Position numbers and translations under genes: made by a program. This document shows positions 31,742 to 37,141 of a stretch of DNA of 37,141 nt, piece after piece (within the stretch, counting starts at the first letter, position 1; the number at the start of each line of letters is the position of its first letter). The notes under the pieces are model-generated. The model saw only the letters and a list, made by a program, of their open reading frames with translations. It did no database searches and was not told the DNA's origin. Origin of the DNA: Candidatus Omnitrophota bacterium (GTDB lineage: Bacteria > Omnitrophota > Gorgyraeia > Duberdicusellales > 4484-171); contig JAMXCX010000013.1 of NCBI GenBank assembly GCA_024542985.1, positions 1 through 37,141 of the forward strand. Reading direction: 5' to 3'.

Positions 31742-32777
31742 TATTTTTATCCTCATCTATCATAGCAATAGCTTTTTCCGATACTTCTTTAGCCTTGAGC
31801 TTTTTAAGGCAAAGAAAATCTCTGGTGCAATTATGAGCAAGACACTCTTTGCAACCTGCATCTTCGTGGAAATAAAATGATTTATCACCCAATGGTTTCC
31901 ATCGTAAAGGACAAAGCCCGCGATCACTTCTGCCAAAAATTGAGATTACCCACACATTAAAGCTTGCCGCTATATGAACCGGCCCGGAATCATTGGATAT
32001 AAACAGTCGGCATTTTCTGAGCAATGCTCCAACTTCAGATATATCCAGCTTCCCTCTTAAATCTAGGATATCTCTATCCTCAACTAATTTTTGGCCAAAT
32101 TCTTTTTCAACTTCAGAAGTAATAACTGCTATCTTAAAATCATCTTTTTGCTTTAGTAACCTAATCAACTCTACAAAACTATCTTGCGGCCACCTCTTTG
32201 AAGGACACGACGCCGAGGGATGAATAACTATAATTTTATCGTTATTCTTTATGCCTCCCTTAGCCAGCAAATCTTTAACTCTTTTTTCTGCTACTTCTGA
32301 AATTGGAAAGTAAGTTTTTTTATCTTTAATAGGGATATTTAAATAACGCAATATATCTAAGGTATACTCTAACTCGTGTTTTTTGCCCTCTTGCTTAAGA
32401 TGCGGAACTCTTTTATTCAAAAGAAAAGCGCATTTCCTATTCCACCCTATTCGTAAAGGTATACCGGCAAAAAAAGTAACCATATGCGCACGATTAGTAG
32501 GATGTAAAATGATAGCCCAATCAAACTTTTTCTTTCGCAAACAAAATGAAAACTTAATTGAGGCCCAAAAGCTACGCTCGCAACCATACTTATCATAAAT
32601 AATAACCTCATTCAAATCCAGGTTATCTTTAAGGACTCCCTTTGTATAAGGCCGGCACATAAAGGCAATATAACTTTTAGGGTAGGCCATTCTTAGGTTA
32701 CGAATCACCGGTGTCGAAAGAATAACATCGCCCAGACGGTCAGTCCTTACTATAAGTATTCGCTTCGGAGCCTTCAT
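31734..32777 (-). CDS. Glycosyltransferase family 9 (heptosyltransferase-like)
   Basis: This 347-residue GT-B protein of the ADP-heptose:LPS heptosyltransferase family starts with ILIVRTDRLGDVILSTPVIRNL. It has the donor-binding region HPSASCPSKRWPQDSF and the characteristic LFISNDSGPVHIAASF near the C terminus, followed by a cysteine-rich segment (CKECLAHNC). The ATG at 32777 is preferred to a GTG at 32804, which adds an unusual leader. It probably adds a heptose or similar sugar to the lipid A core on the cytoplasmic side. Confidence 0.9.
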   Translation of the reverse strand: MKAPKRILIVRTDRLGDVILSTPVIRNLRMAYPKSYIAFMCRPYTKGVLKDNLDLNEVIIYDKYGCERSFWASIKFSFCLRKKKFDWAIILHPTNRAHMVTFFAGIPLRIGWNRKCAFLLNKRVPHLKQEGKKHELEYTLDILRYLNIPIKDKKTYFPISEVAEKRVKDLLAKGGIKNNDKIIVIHPSASCPSKRWPQDSFVELIRLLKQKDDFKIAVITSEVEKEFGQKLVEDRDILDLRGKLDISEVGALLRKCRLFISNDSGPVHIAASFNVWVISIFGRSDRGLCPLRWKPLGDKSFYFHEDAGCKECLAHNCTRDFLCLKKLKAKEVSEKAIAMIDEDKNNE

Positions 32778-32828
32778 TTTGATATGATATATAAAGGACA
32801 GCACTCTAAGAATGCTGAGCGTGAAGTC

Positions 32829-33818
32829 TTAAGTATAACTTATATTTTTATCTAGAGTTTGCGCGATTGCTTGGATTACTTCTTCAGGCTCAATATCCAT
32901 ACATTCGTTTTTGAAACTGCATTGAGATTTTTCGCAAGGAACGCATGATAAATCTTTGTTTCGCAACACCGTACAATTTATTGAATAAGGATGTGACCTG
33001 TCAGGATGGGTAGGGCCAAAAATAGCCACTGTCGGCAGGTCAAGGTAACTTCCCATATGCAGAATACTGGAATCAACAGCCAAAAGCAAAAGGCAATATT
33101 TTTTGAGTATGTAAAAGACGTCTGATATCGTGGTTTTTCCCACTAAATCAACAATGCCCTCAATAGCTAAAACATTCTTGTAAAATTGGCTGTCTCTCTC
33201 GCTTCCTAAAATTGTTACCGGGTATTTCTTTATCAGCTTTCTGACAACCTCTTCAAGAAACTTATGAGGGTAACTTTTAATAAGAGTAAGAGAAGAGCAG
33301 GCAATGAATATAGAAGGCTTTGGCTGCAATTTTTCCCATTTACTTTTTTCTGTCGGGTTAAGAATAATATCGCATTTTTTGACGTTCCCCTTTCTGGTAA
33401 ATTTCTCAATAAGGGCTAGATACTTATCCCGAATATGCATATCCTTAGGGAAAAACCTCAGGAAAGATGTCCGGAACTTCGGTTTCAATATTGCCGGGAG
33501 AAAAGAATTTTTTAAATCAATTACAAAATCATATTTACCCCTCAACGAGAAAGCAAACCTCCGCTTTTGGCCAGAACTCCAACGCTTGTTAAATAAAATT
33601 ACTTCATCGATGGAGTTGTTTCTCAAGATGAAATCTTTAGTTTTCGGTGAAGCTATTGCCGTAATATTACTCTGGGGGTAATTAGCTTTTATCTTATCCA
33701 AAACCGGAAATGCCAATACCGTATCCCCGATATTAGTCGGAAAATATATAAGGATATTTCTAATACCACTTAAAATCTTTTTATCACTGACTTTTTTCCT
33801 CATGCTCGCTATGCTCAT
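32829..33818 (-). CDS. Glycosyltransferase family 9
   Basis: This 329-residue member of the same family begins ILIYFPTNIGDTVLAFPVLDKI. It carries LLLAVDSSILHMGSYLDLPTVAIFG as the C-terminal nucleotide-sugar region, where the usual NDSG is DSSI, followed by a Cys-rich tail (CVPCEKSQC). The donor-binding middle region is weaker than in its neighbours. The start at 33818 has AAGGA with 8-nt spacing and overlaps the upstream GT9 end by 35 bp. Confidence 0.85.
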   Translation of the reverse strand: MSIASMRKKVSDKKILSGIRNILIYFPTNIGDTVLAFPVLDKIKANYPQSNITAIASPKTKDFILRNNSIDEVILFNKRWSSGQKRRFAFSLRGKYDFVIDLKNSFLPAILKPKFRTSFLRFFPKDMHIRDKYLALIEKFTRKGNVKKCDIILNPTEKSKWEKLQPKPSIFIACSSLTLIKSYPHKFLEEVVRKLIKKYPVTILGSERDSQFYKNVLAIEGIVDLVGKTTISDVFYILKKYCLLLLAVDSSILHMGSYLDLPTVAIFGPTHPDRSHPYSINCTVLRNKDLSCVPCEKSQCSFKNECMDIEPEEVIQAIAQTLDKNISYT

Positions 33819-34818
33819 CTAACGTTTCCTTTGCTACGACAAAAACGTCACTAACACTTATGTTTTTCATGCATACATTATTCGGACATTTTGCATTATA
33901 GCAAGGTATTTTGCAATTAACATCTTTTTTAATTATCTTCACGAATTTTCCGCGAGGGGCAGTTATTAAATCCGAGGTAGGCCCAAAAATCACTAAAGTC
34001 TTAACGCCTAATGAAGCAGCTAAATGAGCCGGACCAGAATCATTGGAAATAAAAAGGTCTGTATTTTTCAATAAGACCGCTAGCTCTTTAAGGGTTGTCT
34101 CACCGCAATAGTCATAAGTCTCTACCCCAAGCATACCTCTAATATTACTAACCAGCGGCCTTTCTTTTGCTGCGCCGACAAAAATAATTCCTGCATTTAA
34201 CTCTTTGACTAAACGTTTACAAAGCTCTGCGAAATAATTCCCCGGCCAGCGTTTCATCTCCCAGTTAGCTGATGGATTTATGCCTATAATAAAGGAGTGA
34301 TTTTGGCTAATTGGCAAAAGAAACTTACTTATCTTGCTACGAGCATCTTCCGGCAGAGAAAAATCAACAGTTTTGTCGGTGATCTCAATGCCTGTTTTCT
34401 CAAAAAGATAAAAATAATAGTCTTGACGATGCATCAGTCCTTTAGGCATGTCTATTTTAGTTGTGAGTACAAAACTATTTTTAAGCCTCCTGTAACCTAT
34501 CCGCGATTTTATACCCCCAAGAAAACACAAAAGAACCCTGGTAAAAGAACGCTGAACAAAAAAGACTGTATCGAATTTCTTAGCTCTCAACAATTTAATA
34601 AATTGCACTTTTCCCTTAAGGCTCTTCTGGGACTCTCTTTCATCAAAAGCAATCACTTCGTCGATGTAAGGGTTGCATTCAAAAATATCCTCCAGTCTCT
34701 TAACGGCCATAACTCCAATATACGAAGCAGGAAATTTATTTTTAAGAGCTTTGAATATAGGCAGGCAAAGAACGCTATCCCCCAGCCAGTTTACACTTAC
34801 CACTAAAATACGTTTCAT
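33784..34818 (-). CDS. Lipopolysaccharide heptosyltransferase II-like GT9 (WaaF type)
   Basis: This 344-residue protein starts ILVVSVNWLGDSVLCLPIF. It has INPSANWEMKRWPGNYFAEL (donor binding), DLFISNDSGPAHLAASLGVK, and the WaaF-like tail GPTSDLITAP and VNCKIPCYNAKCPNNVCM. This is the closest match in the window to heptosyltransferase II, which adds the second heptose of the LPS inner core. It supports a diderm, LPS-making organism. Confidence 0.9.
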   Translation of the reverse strand: MKRILVVSVNWLGDSVLCLPIFKALKNKFPASYIGVMAVKRLEDIFECNPYIDEVIAFDERESQKSLKGKVQFIKLLRAKKFDTVFFVQRSFTRVLLCFLGGIKSRIGYRRLKNSFVLTTKIDMPKGLMHRQDYYFYLFEKTGIEITDKTVDFSLPEDARSKISKFLLPISQNHSFIIGINPSANWEMKRWPGNYFAELCKRLVKELNAGIIFVGAAKERPLVSNIRGMLGVETYDYCGETTLKELAVLLKNTDLFISNDSGPAHLAASLGVKTLVIFGPTSDLITAPRGKFVKIIKKDVNCKIPCYNAKCPNNVCMKNISVSDVFVVAKETLDEHSEHEEKSQ

Positions 34819-34839
34819 AATCCGTAATCCTTAACCCGT
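34819..34839 (-). repeat. Heptamer repeat spacer (ACGGATT-type)
   Basis: The complete gap between the deacetylase and the next GT9 gene is three 7-bp units. On the minus strand they read ACGGGTT, AAGGATT and ACGGATT, directly followed by the ATG. The same unit occurs at 6506-6536. Confidence 0.65.
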
Positions 34840-35604
34840 TCAATAAGGTTTTTTGGGTTTTTTGAAAACATTGTAAAAACCACTTAGCTTTGCCCAGAGC
34901 CTAAGCCCTGAATCGCGATTAGTAATTTTTATTCTTCTTAAAGCAAAACGGTTCAAGTCTTTTGAAAATCCCCGGTTTGTTGTACAAGCACATAAATATT
35001 CTCCCTTTTTCACCTCTTCTATAACCCTCTCATCAAAACCGCCTACCGGATAAGATATTATTTCTACATCCTGAAAAAATCCTCTCCCCAGTAGGGACTT
35101 AGACCTTAAAATTTCTTTCCTTAGTGAAACATCATCTAAATCCGGCAGGTAGGCATGGCTTAGAGTATGAGAACCAATTTCTATTTCAGTGTCTGTTAGA
35201 AAAAATTCAATGTCAGATTTAGCTAAGTAGTTATCTTTGCCGATTTTGCCAACAATTATAAAAATAGTTGCCGGATAACCGAATTCATCTAATATATTTA
35301 TTGCCTTCAAATTATCCTTAAGGCCGTCATCAAAAGTTATTACTATCGTTTTTCTCGGTATGGGCTTAGAACCCTTTAGCAGCCGGCAATATTGGCTAAA
35401 GGGAATAACACTATAGCCGTTTCTTTTTATAAAATTCATCTGTTGATGGAAATTTTGCGGCTGGACAACAGGGGATACACTCATCTTAGACTTATCCAAA
35501 GAATGATACATTAAAATAGGGACTTCATAATTCTGGTCTAAATAAAACCAAAAAGAAACAAATAAAATAATAATTGTGCTAAAAAATATTAGTATTTTTT
35601 TCAT
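34840..35604 (-). CDS. Membrane-anchored polysaccharide deacetylase
   Basis: This 254-residue carbohydrate esterase family 4 protein has an N-terminal hydrophobic anchor (ILIFFSTIIILFVSFWFYL). The NodB-type core shows PILMYHSL, ITFDDGLKDN with the catalytic Asp pair, and SHTLSHAYLPD with the two metal-binding histidines, plus ISYPVGGFDERV. It probably removes N-acetyl or similar groups from a surface glycan outside the cytoplasmic membrane. It overlaps the GT4 gene by 4 bp and belongs to the glycan cluster. Confidence 0.92.
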   Translation of the reverse strand: MKKILIFFSTIIILFVSFWFYLDQNYEVPILMYHSLDKSKMSVSPVVQPQNFHQQMNFIKRNGYSVIPFSQYCRLLKGSKPIPRKTIVITFDDGLKDNLKAINILDEFGYPATIFIIVGKIGKDNYLAKSDIEFFLTDTEIEIGSHTLSHAYLPDLDDVSLRKEILRSKSLLGRGFFQDVEIISYPVGGFDERVIEEVKKGEYLCACTTNRGFSKDLNRFALRRIKITNRDSGLRLWAKLSGFYNVFKKPKKPY

Positions 35605-36674
35605 CCTAGGACTTCTTTATATACTTTCTCCGTATCGCTAGCCATTCTCTCATGAGAAAAAAACCAAACATCTTCTTTGGCAGCGAGTACGATTCTTTTT
35701 CGCAAGTTTTCTTTAAGCATTAGCTCTTCTATAGCGTCAATTAAACTACTGGCATTATAATTGTAAAATATAATTCCGTTTTTACGGTTTTTGATAATTT
35801 CAGTTATGCCGCCGACATTATAGCCAATTACAGGGACCTCTTTTATAAAAGCTTCAATAATCGAATAACCAAACCCCTCCTTTGCAGAAGGAACTAAAAG
35901 TAAATCAATAATATCCAAAAATTTATTGGCTTGGCAATCCACAAACTTAATTTTATTCTCTATTTTAACTGCCTCAATAAAGCTTTTTAATTTTTTTTCT
36001 AGTCTTCCTTTACCGGAAACAAGCAAATAAACATTGTCATAGTTTTTGGATAATTTGCGTATTGCCTCGACAGCCAGGAAATGGCCTTTCTCCTTAGATA
36101 TCCTGCCTAAAATTCCCATTAAAAAATCGCTATCTCGAAAGCCAAAATCAGACTTGCTGGCCTCTTTTACAGTAAATTCTGACTCGTCTAAACCATTATA
36201 AACAACTCGTACATTTGCAGCCTTAAGCTTTAAGTCACCTACTATATGCTCTTTTACAGCTTTGCTTACGGCAATAGTCCTTAAGCCGGAAAATTTAAAC
36301 AATTTCCTAAGAATAGTCGGACGGTAGAATCCATGATAAGCGCTCAAGTAAGGAACTCCTAATTTTTTATAAATAAGAGAACCTAGCCTTTGAGTCACTC
36401 TGGTATTGCTATGAATAACATCAATTTTCTCATCCCTAATAAAATTACGTAGATTTAAAAAGGAAATAAATATCTTTATACTGCATATAGATTTTGTCTT
36501 TATAGGAATGTATCTATGTTTTATTCTTGAGTCTTCTAACCTTTTTACCCATTCTCCTCCTCCTGAAGAAACCCAAACTTTATGTTTTTGTTTCGAGAGC
36601 CCTCGGGAGAGATTAATAACGTACCTGGATATACCTCCGGGATTAAGATGAGTCGTAAGGATTAGTATATTCAT
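35601..36674 (-). CDS. Glycosyltransferase family 4
   Basis: This 357-residue GT-B glycosyltransferase of the GT4 class begins ILTTHLNPGGISRYVINLSRGL. It has the donor-binding GILGRISKEKGHFLAVEAI and the EX7E motif in SAKEGFGYSIIEAFI, followed by VPVIGYNVGGITEII. It likely extends a lipopolysaccharide or capsule chain. The start overlaps the upstream GT9 stop by 4 bp, which joins it to the same transcript. Confidence 0.93.
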   Translation of the reverse strand: MNILILTTHLNPGGISRYVINLSRGLSKQKHKVWVSSGGGEWVKRLEDSRIKHRYIPIKTKSICSIKIFISFLNLRNFIRDEKIDVIHSNTRVTQRLGSLIYKKLGVPYLSAYHGFYRPTILRKLFKFSGLRTIAVSKAVKEHIVGDLKLKAANVRVVYNGLDESEFTVKEASKSDFGFRDSDFLMGILGRISKEKGHFLAVEAIRKLSKNYDNVYLLVSGKGRLEKKLKSFIEAVKIENKIKFVDCQANKFLDIIDLLLVPSAKEGFGYSIIEAFIKEVPVIGYNVGGITEIIKNRKNGIIFYNYNASSLIDAIEELMLKENLRKRIVLAAKEDVWFFSHERMASDTEKVYKEVLG

Positions 36675-37141
36675 TTTTTAAGAATTTCTCTGATTCGAGA
36701 GAAGACCTGACCGGGAGTAATCTTAACCAAACAAAAATTATCATCTTCTAAAGCGCAGTTGGGTCGGTAACAAAATGAACAGGGTAATTTTTCGCAAAAG
36801 ATATGTAAATCGCTGCTTTTCACAGTATGCCGATAGGGATCAGTAGGGCCGAAAAGGCCAATCGTAGGAATACCTAAAGCGCAGGATAAATGCAAAGTTG
36901 CGGTATCAGGAGTAATGAATATTTTCAATCTCTTCAAGGCTTCGGGCAAATTTTTTAGTGTAGTTTTTCCGCATAAATTAAAAGGGTGAGGGCTTAGGGA
37001 CCCTTGGATTTTCGCACCGTATTCGCTTGAGTCTTTATCTCCAAAAAGTATAACTTCAAATCCTGGCAAATTCTTATAAATCAACTCAATCAACTTAATC
37101 AGGTTCTTAAATGGCCAATTTTTTGATTGCCATCTTGATGA
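36671..37141 (-). CDS. Glycosyltransferase family 9, 5' part outside the window
   Basis: The frame stays open from its stop at 36671 to the right edge. Upstream of the in-frame TTG at 37093 the frame continues as SSRWQSKNWPFKNLIKLI, which is the family's donor-binding motif, so the gene truly extends beyond 37141. The visible part carries FITPDTATLHLSCALGIPTIGLFGPT and a Cys-rich tail (CEKLPCSFCYRPNC). The N-terminal domain is missing only because the window ends. Confidence 0.88.
   Translation of the reverse strand, partial: SSRWQSKNWPFKNLIKLIELIYKNLPGFEVILFGDKDSSEYGAKIQGSLSPHPFNLCGKTTLKNLPEALKRLKIFITPDTATLHLSCALGIPTIGLFGPTDPYRHTVKSSDLHIFCEKLPCSFCYRPNCALEDDNFCLVKITPGQVFSRIREILKK

Noticed and set aside
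32799-32818. Short inverted repeat CAGCA/TGCTG in the GT9 gap
   Set aside because: A 5-bp stem is too weak and has no T tract, so it gives no support for a terminator.

Overview
All genes lie on the minus strand, so transcription runs from the right edge to the left. The window looks chromosomal, from an anaerobic Gram-negative (diderm) bacterium. Evidence for this is a run of heptosyltransferase-like GT9 glycosyltransferases, lipoproteins with lipobox signals, a eukaryote/Gram-positive-type glycyl-tRNA synthetase, pyruvate phosphate dikinase, and oxygen-sensitive radical-SAM and hydrogenase chemistry. The gene content would fit an uncultured lineage such as Omnitrophota, but that placement is an inference with low certainty.

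Layout from right to left, the direction of transcription. (1) 31.7-37.1 kb: envelope glycan genes, comprising a GT9 running off the edge, a GT4, a polysaccharide deacetylase, three more GT9 genes, and a His-rich NicO/UreH-like metal transporter. (2) 30.9 kb: a promoter (TTGACA-17-TAAAGT, AT-rich upstream) followed at once by a perfect Rex operator (TTGTG-N8-CACAA). (3) 19.0-30.8 kb: a membrane-bound group 4 [NiFe] hydrogenase. It has an NAD(P)H-type flavin/Fe-S module, a polyferredoxin, the four-subunit hydrogenase core with intact Ni-Fe cysteines, two antiporter-like subunits, a full Mrp-type set (MbhDE, MnhB-G) and a HycF-like ferredoxin. (4) 14.8-19.0 kb: maturation and control genes. These are a HycI-type protease, a HypA that lacks its zinc domain, a HypC domain fused to HydE, the redox repressor Rex, and a HydG with an altered C-terminal cluster motif. 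(5) 10.3-14.8 kb: molybdenum cofactor genes mobA, modE-like, moeA, moaA, moaC, a MOSC protein and mogA/moaB. (6) 7.7-10.3 kb: an aldo/keto reductase, an NAD-dependent epimerase and a HAD hydrolase. (7) 5.8-7.7 kb: a small lipoprotein operon (DUF3568, thermonuclease-like, M48 peptidase). (8) 0-5.7 kb: glyS, ppdK, a sigma-70 factor, apt and tRNA-Arg(CCT).

Blocks 3 to 5 have no gap above 43 bp, so up to 28 genes may form one Rex-controlled transcript. The most interesting observation is the maturation set. HydE and HydG normally build the [FeFe] H-cluster, and HypA/HypC/HycI mature [NiFe] enzymes. Here they are interleaved, HypC and HydE are one polypeptide, and the only hydrogenase in sight is [NiFe]. 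This suggests, but does not prove, a hybrid route in which HydG/HydE chemistry supplies the Fe(CO)(CN) unit of a [NiFe] site. No HypB, HypD, HypE, HypF, HydF or [FeFe] catalytic subunit is encoded in the window. They may lie elsewhere in the genome.
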